Assembly (NCBI GenBank): GCA_002067405.1
Contig: MVRP01000100.1
Coordinates: 1 to 13,550 of the forward strand
Origin: Syntrophorhabdaceae bacterium PtaU1.Bin034
GTDB lineage: Bacteria > Desulfobacterota_G > Syntrophorhabdia > Syntrophorhabdales > WCHB1-27
DNA: 13,550 bases
Direction of reading: 5' to 3'
Position numbers and translations under genes: made by a program. Below, one piece after another: positions 1 to 6,250 of the stretch. Numbering within the stretch: position 1 is the first letter of the stretch; every line of letters starts with the position of its first letter. The notes under the pieces are model-generated. The model saw nothing but the letters and a program-made list of their open reading frames with translations. It did not search any database and was not told the origin of the DNA.

Positions 1-821
1 GCGTCGTTCCCGATGATGAGACGGGAAAGAGCGCCTTTCTCCTTGAGGAAATTAGTCACTTCCATCGCCGATTTAGGATTGCCGCAATGGACTATTTCAA
101 TTGCGCTGTCCGATTTTTCTATCACTCTCTTCGCCTCGTCCGCCGGAATGCTTGTAGGGCCGCCGTTCAAGTGGCAGACAACCGTGGGCTTTGCCTCAAG
201 CACGTCGTCGCACGTCACGGTTGAACTCCCCGGTATGGAGGTCCCGCCTACGTGCATGAGCACTTTCATGCCATATTTCTTCGCCCACTCCGCCATCTCG
301 CGCGCCTCGCCCGCGGTTTTTACCGTTCCAAGACCTATTTCACCTACCAGCCAGACGCCCTCTGCAGCGAGTTCCTTGAAATCTTCCTCGAGGAGCCCTT
401 TTTCCAGGATCAGCGCCCCGCCGTACACCTTTACTCCCCCGGGACGATTGGCTGCAAAAGACTTGTGTGCGAGCAGAGCGAGAGCCTTTGTTCCCTGCCT
501 GTCCTTAGGCCGTCCGGGAAGATGCACCTCTCCTGCCGAGATCATTGAGGTGACGCCCCCATGGAGGCTGCTTTCAATGAAGCCGAGTTGACTCTGTCTC
601 GGGGTGAAGTCCCCGAAAACAGGATGGGTATGGGAATCGATGAGGCCGGGACAGACTGTCATCCCGTTGGCGTTGATCGTCTTGTCACCCTTGAGATCCC
701 CGGCGCTCTCGATCGCCTTTATTTTACCCTCTTCTATTACAATAGAAAGAGATCCTTCCTTGACAGGATCTTTGATATCCCCGGTAAATATTCTGCCGAT
801 ATTGTTCACCACTGTTTTCAC
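1..821 (-). CDS. Enamidase-like amidohydrolase (3' end cut by window edge)
   Basis: This is a metal-dependent amidohydrolase, and 273 complete codons are visible. It runs off the left edge; the family is about 385 residues, so roughly 70% is present. Visible motifs are the metal-binding IDSHTHP (His64, His66), a strand ending in GEIGLG with Glu161 where many relatives carry a carbamylated lysine, MHVGGTSIPGSS (His190), CHLNGGPT (His217) and the start of GNDA with Asp273. The GGTSIPGSSTVT and NGGPT blocks match my memory of Eubacterium barkeri enamidase (Ena), which hydrolyses 1,4,5,6-tetrahydro-6-oxonicotinate to 2-formylglutarate. The GTG start at 819-821 is chosen because AGGGGG lies 7 nt upstream; no ATG gives a better start. 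The next gene upstream encodes the molybdenum subunit of a hydroxylase, fitting a shared N-heterocycle pathway. The subfamily is fairly secure. The exact substrate is inferred, and a dihydropyrimidinase- or imidazolonepropionase-like activity remains possible. Confidence 0.8.
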   Translation of the reverse strand, partial: MKTVVNNIGRIFTGDIKDPVKEGSLSIVIEEGKIKAIESAGDLKGDKTINANGMTVCPGLIDSHTHPVFGDFTPRQSQLGFIESSLHGGVTSMISAGEVHLPGRPKDRQGTKALALLAHKSFAANRPGGVKVYGGALILEKGLLEEDFKELAAEGVWLVGEIGLGTVKTAGEAREMAEWAKKYGMKVLMHVGGTSIPGSSTVTCDDVLEAKPTVVCHLNGGPTSIPADEAKRVIEKSDSAIEIVHCGNPKSAMEVTNFLKEKGALSRLIIGND

Positions 822-828
822 AGCCGCA

Positions 829-834
829 CCCCCT
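829..834 (-). promoter_or_regulatory. Ribosome binding site that fixes the GTG start of the enamidase-like gene
   Basis: On the minus strand AGGGGG lies 7 nt before the GTG at 819-821. No other in-frame start nearby has a comparable site, so this decides the N-terminus. Confidence 0.6.
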
Positions 835-846
835 ATTTAAATATAG

Positions 847-940
847 AAGTTGAGAAAATAAAAATGAGGAGGTGAGAAGCTAAAGCAATGACCGTCAGGC
901 CATTCACCGCTCAACCGTTCTCACTTCATCTTCTCAACTT
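847..940. repeat. Nested inverted repeat between the molybdenum subunit and enamidase-like genes
   Basis: Three concentric pairs of arms are visible. The outer arms are AAGTTGAGAA (847-856) and its exact reverse complement (931-940). The middle arms are GTGAGAA (872-878) and TTCTCAC (918-924). The core is AATGACC-GTCA-GGCCATT (887-904), with one G-U pair in the minus-strand RNA. The flanks consist of degenerate octamers of the type TTCTNAYC, with the left flank in opposite orientation to the right. The outer right arm contains the stop codon of the upstream gene (934-936). No run of U follows the core, so it is not a standard terminator. It may be a transcript-stabilising structure or a dispersed repeat element; its function is unknown. 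Confidence 0.6.
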
Positions 941-3087
941 TTTGCCTTACCCTTTTCTATCAGTAATTTCAGTCTTTCCACATCACACGGCAACTCGTAT
1001 ACCTTCACTCCTGTCGCATCCCGGATCGCGTCTACGATGCTCGCCGCCTGGGGGATCAGGGCCGGCTCCCCCACACCCTTCGCGCCATACGGACCGGTAG
1101 GCTCCTCATCCTCAACGAGGAATGTCTCGACTTCAGGCATATCCATGGAAGTAGGAATGTAGTAGGTATCAAAAGAAGTCGTTTTCCCGGGAACAAACTC
1201 CTCCATGAGCGCAAGGCCTACTCCCATGGCAATGCCGCCGCAAATCTGGCCCCTGATGCTTTTCGGGTTTATAGCCTTGCCCACATCGTGGGCCGCATAG
1301 ACTTTCTTTACACGGCACGTGCCTGTCGTCTCTTCGATATCGACCTCTGTCATGTGGGTGGCAAAGGCGTAGGTTGCGTAGGGAACGCCCTGGCCGGTCT
1401 CCGGGTCGAGTCCGGCTGCGGGCGGGTTGAAAAACCCGTCGAAGGCTATGTTCCCTTCGTCTTTTCCGGAGCGGTATATGTCTTTCAGGGTCTTTCCCCG
1501 GCCATAACCCATCTTGTTAAGAAAGTCCCTCATTTTTAAGGCCGCATCATAAACCGCCATGCCGGAGATGTAGGTCTGCCGGCTTGCGGATGAAGAGCCT
1601 GCATCTTTTGAGGTATCCGTATCTCCCCTGTCGAGAATTACGTCGCTGCGACCTATTTGAAGGGCTTCGAGGAGGATCTGCATCAGCGCCGTATCCGATC
1701 CCTGGCCTATCTCGCAGGCGCCCGTATGGAGGATCACCTTCCCTTCTTCATTCAGCTCGACCGCTGCATTCGCGGGGTTGGCAACTCCCGTGTTACCGAT
1801 GCCGTAATACATGCATCCGAGACCAAACCCCGATCCTTTTGTCCTCTTGTGGCGTGCCCTCCAGAACGGCTCTATCTTCCTGAGGGTATCCAGGAAGCCC
1901 ACGCTCGCCGAAAGGACCTGGCCGGTGGCTGTAGCCGACCCATGCCTGAGCGCGTTCTTCATCCTGATATCGAGACGATCCATCCCGATAACGGCAGCTA
2001 TTTCATCGAGCTGGGATTCGTGGGCGAACGCGAGCTGAGGGATGCCGAAACCCCTCATCGCTCCCGAAACGGGATTAGTCGTGTAGAACATCTTGCTGTC
2101 GGCACAGACGTTCGGCACTTCGTACGGGCCCGCTGCATGAACCGCTGCCCTGAGGACCACCGCATCGCCGTAAGACCCGTACGGGCCGGTATCACCGATA
2201 ATATTCACCTTCACTGCAGTGAGGGTGCCATCTTGCTTCGCTCCGGTTTTGTACTCGATATAGAGGGGATGCCTCTTCGTGTTTGAAAGAAAGCTTTCCT
2301 CCCTGTTATAGCGCATGAAAACCGGCCGCTTGAGGTGATACGCGGCGAGCGCAACAAAGCCCTCCACGGTAACGTCAAGCTTGCCGCCGAAACCTCCGCC
2401 TGTCGTCGCCTGGATAACCCTGATCCTCTCAAGGGGCATCCCGAGCAGCCTCGCAATTTCGGCCCGTTTGTAATGGATATTCTGGGTGGACGATTTGACC
2501 ACGATCCTGCCCGATTCATCCACATATCCAATCCCGGCCTCGGTTTCCAGGAAAGCGTGGTCGATCCAGGTGGTTCTGAAGGTATGCTCGACGATGACAT
2601 CCGATTCGGCAAAACCCTTCTCTATGTCGCCTTTACGCACTTTCTTGTATGCCATGAGGTTGTCGTTGCCGTGGAGCACCTGTCCGTTCCGCTCCGCCAC
2701 AAAGGGATCTGAAACAGGCTCGATCTCCTCATATTCGATCTTTACCGACTGCGCGGCCTTTCGCGCTGTCCTCTCGTCCTCGGCAACAACAATGAGGACA
2801 GGCTCGCCGATATACCTGACCTTGTCTTCAGCCAGGAAAAGCTGGTCTTTGCGGATCGCGCCGTACACGTTCTGCCCGGGAATATCCTTGTAATTGAATA
2901 CGCGAACAACGCCGGATGTTGCCACCGCCCCTGAAACATTTATGTTCCGTATCCGTGCATGAGGCCTCTCACTCCTCACGACACACCCGAAGAGCATTCC
3001 CGGCATCCTTGCATCATGAGCAAATTCGGCAGTTCCGACGGCTTTGGTGAGGACGTCGACCCTTTCAAGGTCCCTTCCTATGAACAT
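934..3087 (-). CDS. Molybdenum hydroxylase, molybdopterin-binding large subunit
   Basis: This is the catalytic subunit of a xanthine-oxidase-family hydroxylase; it would insert water-derived oxygen into an activated C-H bond. At 717 residues it is slightly short for the family. The N-terminal a/b-hammerhead domain covers about residues 12-125 (RVDVLTKAVG, then PHARI). The molybdopterin domains follow: STQN with Gln202, GGGFGGK at 230-236, MRGFGIPQ at 344-351, GACEIGQG at 456-463, DAGSSSASRQT at 495-505 and GVGEPAL at 671-677. Glu674 is the expected base. Aligned by motif spacing with bovine xanthine oxidase, Gln767, Arg880 (Arg313), Phe914 (Phe347) and Glu1261 are kept, but Glu802 is Leu237, which argues against a purine substrate. 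The ATG overlaps the TAA of the FAD gene by 1 nt, with GGGAGG 6 nt upstream. Nicotinate dehydrogenase of E. barkeri splits this subunit into two; here it is one chain. Substrate is inferred from the enamidase-like neighbour. Confidence 0.9.
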   Translation of the reverse strand: MFIGRDLERVDVLTKAVGTAEFAHDARMPGMLFGCVVRSERPHARIRNINVSGAVATSGVVRVFNYKDIPGQNVYGAIRKDQLFLAEDKVRYIGEPVLIVVAEDERTARKAAQSVKIEYEEIEPVSDPFVAERNGQVLHGNDNLMAYKKVRKGDIEKGFAESDVIVEHTFRTTWIDHAFLETEAGIGYVDESGRIVVKSSTQNIHYKRAEIARLLGMPLERIRVIQATTGGGFGGKLDVTVEGFVALAAYHLKRPVFMRYNREESFLSNTKRHPLYIEYKTGAKQDGTLTAVKVNIIGDTGPYGSYGDAVVLRAAVHAAGPYEVPNVCADSKMFYTTNPVSGAMRGFGIPQLAFAHESQLDEIAAVIGMDRLDIRMKNALRHGSATATGQVLSASVGFLDTLRKIEPFWRARHKRTKGSGFGLGCMYYGIGNTGVANPANAAVELNEEGKVILHTGACEIGQGSDTALMQILLEALQIGRSDVILDRGDTDTSKDAGSSSASRQTYISGMAVYDAALKMRDFLNKMGYGRGKTLKDIYRSGKDEGNIAFDGFFNPPAAGLDPETGQGVPYATYAFATHMTEVDIEETTGTCRVKKVYAAHDVGKAINPKSIRGQICGGIAMGVGLALMEEFVPGKTTSFDTYYIPTSMDMPEVETFLVEDEEPTGPYGAKGVGEPALIPQAASIVDAIRDATGVKVYELPCDVERLKLLIEKGKAKS

Positions 3088-3926
3088 TAGGCACCTCCCA
3101 GAACCGACAGCAGAAGATCCCGCACCACAGGCAGTTTATAGACGAATGACGGTCGCTCTCCGCTGATATGCCGTATGGCCTCAATTACCATCTTGACGGC
3201 CTCCGCGGCCACACGCTTTTCTTTTACCTTTCCGTTCAGGTACGCTTCAGCGTCGACAGGCCGGAACGGCAAAGGGGTGCAGCTCCCGATCGCGATTCTC
3301 GCATCAACAAAAACCCCCTCCTCTTCCCGGATCGCCCACGCAACCGAAAGGCGGGATATGGCAAGAGCAGCGCGCTTGGCAACCCTTCTGTAGCCTTCCG
3401 CGTAGCCCCTGAGTGCCTCGATGCTCACGGATGTGAGAATCTCCTTGTCGCTGATCGTCGTTTTGTACGGAGCGGTAATGAATTTTCCGAGTTCTTCGGT
3501 TCTTGCGCCATCGGTAGAGCGCAAGGTGACCGATGCGTTATGGAGAAGAAGGGGAGCAATGGAATCCGCCGCAGGAGATGCATTCACGAGGTTGCCGCCT
3601 ATGGTCCCCATATTCCTTATTTGCGGCGAGCCGACACCCGAGCAGGCAATGGCAAGGCTCGCGCACGCGGTAGCTATTGTTGGGTCAGCAGACAGGACAG
3701 AATGGGTTGTGCATGCGCCCAAGGATATCGCCCCGTCCTTCTCCCTCACCCCTATAAGTTCTGCCACACCGCCGATATCAATGACATTCCGGTGGGCTTC
3801 GCCCTTCTTCATCCGGACGAGAAGGTCCGTACCCCCTGCAAGGACGGAAGCATCGTCCAGGGCTGCAAGACAGGAAAGAGCTTCTTCCGTGCTGTTAGCT
3901 TTTACGCTGGAAAACCGGGGCAGCAT
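3087..3926 (-). CDS. Molybdenum hydroxylase, FAD-binding medium subunit
   Basis: This subunit carries the FAD that passes electrons from the iron-sulfur clusters to the external acceptor. The 279-residue length is normal for the CoxM/XdhB-type family. Flavin-binding motifs are VLAGGTDLLVRMK at 28-40 and a long block at 105-121 with NMGTIGGN and ASPAAD. The C-terminal CO-dehydrogenase flavoprotein-type domain starts near residue 175. It lacks the roughly 40-residue cysteine insertion with an extra 4Fe-4S cluster found in 4-hydroxybenzoyl-CoA reductase, so it is more likely an ordinary hydroxylase than that reductase. The ATG start is supported by the typical opening, with a conserved Phe at position 5 and STEEAL at 12-17. 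It overlaps the end of the 2Fe-2S gene by 32 nt, and its own stop overlaps the next ATG, so the three subunits are translationally coupled. Confidence 0.92.
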   Translation of the reverse strand: MLPRFSSVKANSTEEALSCLAALDDASVLAGGTDLLVRMKKGEAHRNVIDIGGVAELIGVREKDGAISLGACTTHSVLSADPTIATACASLAIACSGVGSPQIRNMGTIGGNLVNASPAADSIAPLLLHNASVTLRSTDGARTEELGKFITAPYKTTISDKEILTSVSIEALRGYAEGYRRVAKRAALAISRLSVAWAIREEEGVFVDARIAIGSCTPLPFRPVDAEAYLNGKVKEKRVAAEAVKMVIEAIRHISGERPSFVYKLPVVRDLLLSVLGGA

Positions 3927-4368
3927 CTTTTACGGCCTCCACGATCTGGACATAGCCTGTGCATCTGCACAGATTACCGCTCATAGCTTCTTTGATCTGT
4001 TCGTCAGAAGGTTCCGGGTTCTTCAAAAGCAAACTGTATGCAACGAGGAGCATCCCGGGAGTGCAGAAGCCGCACTGAACAGCCCCATGGGAGATAAAAG
4101 ACTCCTGAAGAGGATGGAGGAGGTCTGCACGCCCGAGGTATTCGACCGTCTTTACATCCTTGTCCTGGACTTTCGATGCAAGGGTGAGGCAGGAGTAGTG
4201 AGGTTCATCATCGATAAGAACGGTGCATGTCCCGCACTCGCCGATGGAACACCCCTCCTTGACGCTTGTTACGGCAAACCTGTTGCGCAATGCTTCGTTG
4301 AGGAGCTCGTTATCTGCAACCTCGCACGTTACAGCCTTGCCGTTAAGAATAAATTCCAGTTTTTTCAT
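3895..4368 (-). CDS. Molybdenum hydroxylase, 2Fe-2S small subunit
   Basis: This 157-residue electron-transfer subunit carries two 2Fe-2S clusters. The plant-ferredoxin-type cluster is held by Cys40, Cys45, Cys48 and Cys60 (EGCSIGECGTC, then HYSC). The C-terminal helical cluster uses Cys99, Cys102, Cys134 and Cys136 (QCGFCTPGM, then NLCRCTGY). All eight ligands are present. It has no signal peptide, so it is cytoplasmic. It is the first of the three hydroxylase genes, in the common order small, medium, large. It starts 66 nt after the TRAP permease stop. The Shine-Dalgarno is weak and purine-rich, and no clear promoter is visible in that gap, so it is probably read through from the TRAP genes. 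Confidence 0.95.
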   Translation of the reverse strand: MKKLEFILNGKAVTCEVADNELLNEALRNRFAVTSVKEGCSIGECGTCTVLIDDEPHYSCLTLASKVQDKDVKTVEYLGRADLLHPLQESFISHGAVQCGFCTPGMLLVAYSLLLKNPEPSDEQIKEAMSGNLCRCTGYVQIVEAVKDAAPVFQRKS

Positions 4369-4392
4369 CTTTTCAACTTCTGCCTTTGCTTT

Positions 4393-4439
4393 TTCTTATT
4401 TTCTTACCTTCTCATCTTCTAATCTTCTGCCTTCTTATC
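4393..4439. repeat. Tandem array of a degenerate octamer, TTCTNAYC
   Basis: Six consecutive units on the plus strand are TTCTTATT, TTCTTACC, TTCTCATC, TTCTAATC, TTCTGCC (one base short) and TTCTTATC. The last unit overlaps the stop codon of the TRAP permease gene (4435-4437). The array fills most of the 66-nt gap between the TRAP and hydroxylase genes. A similar octamer builds the flanks of the inverted repeat at 847-940. No function is evident. It gives the transcript a polypurine stretch just before the weak ribosome site of the 2Fe-2S gene. Confidence 0.6.
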
Positions 4440-5742
4440 TCCCCATCTGTGCCGGCAGAATGGTTGCAATGATTGGAAAGATAGTGAGGATCACTGCAGT
4501 GGCAAGGATGGCCAGCAAGAACGGTGTCGCCCCCTTAAAGACATCCCTCATGGGTACATCCCTTATTATACCCGCAATGGTGTAGACATTCAGGCCCACA
4601 GGAGGGGTGATCAACCCCGCATTCATCATGAGCACGCAGATGACCCCGAACCAGATGGGGTCGAAGTTCAGACCGACCATGATGGGAAAGATAACGGGCA
4701 TGGTGAGCACCATCATGGACACCGCATCGAGAAAGCAGCCGAGAACCAGATAAATTGCGACGACGATAGTGAGCACGACGTATTTCGACACCCCGAGTCC
4801 GGCGATCCATGATGAAGCTGCCGCAGGAATGGTCGAAAGGGCCAGGAACGAGCTGAAAAGATTGGCCCCTGCTACAAGGAACATGACCATGCACGTGACC
4901 CTAGTTGTCTCATAGAGGCTGGCGACGAACTCCTTCCATGACAGTTCTCTCTTAATCAGGGTTATGATCAGAAGGGAGATGCATCCGATAGCGCCGGCTT
5001 CGGTAGGGTTCACGTAGCCCAGGTACATGCCGCCTATGGTGATGAGAAAGACGAGGATCGTCTCCCACATGCCCCATAGGGCAAAAACCTTCTCCTTCCA
5101 CGTTGCTCTGCCGGGAGGCACCGGGGCCACGGTTGCGTCCAGTTTGACCCAAGCGATAATGATCCCGATGAACAGACCGGCAAGAAGAAGCCCCGGAAGC
5201 ATTCCGGCCACAAGCAGCTTGCCTATCGACTGCTCGGTAAGCATACCGTACACAACAAAACCTATGCTGGGCGGTATAAGAAAGTCGATCGTTGCACCCG
5301 CTGCGACGATTCCCCCGGCAAACATGGGTTTGTAATTGTATCTCCTCATCTCCGGGATAACCGTCTTCGCGAAAGCCGCAGACGTGGCCACCGACGAACC
5401 GCTGATCGCGGAAAACCCCGCTATAGCGGCTATTGTAGCTATTCCCAACCCTCCGGGAAGCCGCCTGAACCACTTGTCGAACGTATCGTACAGCCTGCTC
5501 GTTATCCCTGAGTTATCCGCAAAGCCCCCCATGAGGACAAAAAGAGGGATAATGGTAAAGGGATAATGGGAAACGCTCTCATAGAGATTGCTCGCTATGA
5601 CAGGGAGCGCCGCATCGATCCCTGACAGAAATGTGATGCCGAGAAACCCAACGAACATCATCACAAAGGTGATGGGCATTCCGAGGAAGAGGAGAATTAG
5701 CAAGAGAAGACAACCGAAAACACCAACACTTATAGGATTCAA
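4435..5742 (-). CDS. dctM: TRAP transporter large permease, DctM family
   Basis: This is the large membrane subunit of a tripartite ATP-independent periplasmic transporter. It moves the substrate inward, driven by a sodium or proton gradient. At 435 residues it has the usual length, with about 12 hydrophobic segments. Family blocks include GFSAISGSSVATSAAFAKT at 109-127, AAGATIDFLIPPSIG at 147-161 and a C-terminal stretch at 336-387 with GCFLDAVSMM and ITPPVGLNVY. The start is TTG at 5740-5742: AGGAGG (5748-5753) lies 5 nt upstream, and TTG overlaps the DctQ stop TGA by 4 nt. The protein therefore begins at NPISVGVFGC after the initiator Met. It is transcribed with DctP and DctQ. Substrate is unknown from this subunit. 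Confidence 0.95.
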   Translation of the reverse strand: MNPISVGVFGCLLLLILLFLGMPITFVMMFVGFLGITFLSGIDAALPVIASNLYESVSHYPFTIIPLFVLMGGFADNSGITSRLYDTFDKWFRRLPGGLGIATIAAIAGFSAISGSSVATSAAFAKTVIPEMRRYNYKPMFAGGIVAAGATIDFLIPPSIGFVVYGMLTEQSIGKLLVAGMLPGLLLAGLFIGIIIAWVKLDATVAPVPPGRATWKEKVFALWGMWETILVFLITIGGMYLGYVNPTEAGAIGCISLLIITLIKRELSWKEFVASLYETTRVTCMVMFLVAGANLFSSFLALSTIPAAASSWIAGLGVSKYVVLTIVVAIYLVLGCFLDAVSMMVLTMPVIFPIMVGLNFDPIWFGVICVLMMNAGLITPPVGLNVYTIAGIIRDVPMRDVFKGATPFLLAILATAVILTIFPIIATILPAQMGR

Positions 5743-6233
5743 AATTCCCTCCTCTTCAATTTCACAACTACATCAAAAAAATCAAGCAGAATTTGTATCC
5801 ACAGAAGCAACCCGCCAACACCCACGAGCATCTTGAACGGCGCTCGCGAGATCCTGAGCTGGTCCGTGACACCTGTCTCCTCCATACCGAGAAGGAACCC
5901 CTGCCACGTGACTATGGCTACTATGAACAGGCTTAACAGCAAGGTCAGGACCTGGCACATCAACTGAGTTTTCCTGTTGAACTTGATCGTCAAGAAGTCA
6001 ACCGCCACATGGCCCTTCACCTGCTGGGTGTACGCGGCACCCAGCAGGATAATGACGGCCAGCATGTATTCAGAGAGTTCGAAGGTGCCGGCGATGGGTT
6101 TATCAAAGAACCCACGGCCTACCACATCTGCAGTGGTCAAGACCATCAACGGAAGAACAAAAACCATTCCTATAGTTCCCACGAGGCGGATACCGCGCTC
6201 GACCACCTTCTTGATGTCAGACAGTAATTCCAT
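5739..6233 (-). CDS. dctQ: TRAP transporter small membrane subunit, DctQ family
   Basis: This 164-residue subunit has four predicted membrane helices, at about 18-36, 53-70, 92-112 and 133-156. It bridges the binding protein and the large permease. The family signature is a block at 36-79 with DVVGRGF, GTFELSEY and GHVAVD. The open frame extends upstream to 6308. I place the start at the ATG at 6231-6233 because GAGGGG (6239-6244) sits 5 nt upstream and the extra 25 residues would overlap the DctP coding end and are not hydrophobic. It begins 17 nt after the DctP stop and ends in a 4-nt overlap with DctM. Confidence 0.93.
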   Translation of the reverse strand: MELLSDIKKVVERGIRLVGTIGMVFVLPLMVLTTADVVGRGFFDKPIAGTFELSEYMLAVIILLGAAYTQQVKGHVAVDFLTIKFNRKTQLMCQVLTLLLSLFIVAIVTWQGFLLGMEETGVTDQLRISRAPFKMLVGVGGLLLWIQILLDFFDVVVKLKRREF

Positions 6234-6250
6234 GCGAGCCCCTCTATATC

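Noticed and set aside
887..904. Rho-independent terminator after the molybdenum subunit gene
   Set aside because: The core hairpin is followed by GCTTTAGCTTCTCACC rather than a U-run, so it is described as an inverted repeat only.
1657..2286. Plus-strand open frames within the molybdenum subunit gene
   Set aside because: The minus-strand frame holds all molybdopterin motifs; the plus-strand translations have none.
934..4368. 4-Hydroxybenzoyl-CoA reductase as identity of the three-subunit enzyme
   Set aside because: The FAD subunit (279 residues) lacks the extra cysteine-rich insertion carrying a 4Fe-4S cluster in that reductase, and the neighbour is an amidohydrolase, not benzoyl-CoA pathway genes.
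3421..4422. Long plus-strand open frame of 333 codons
   Set aside because: It lies antisense to the FAD and 2Fe-2S genes, which have full motif support. Its translation shows no domain and is rich in arginine and serine, as expected of a shadow frame.
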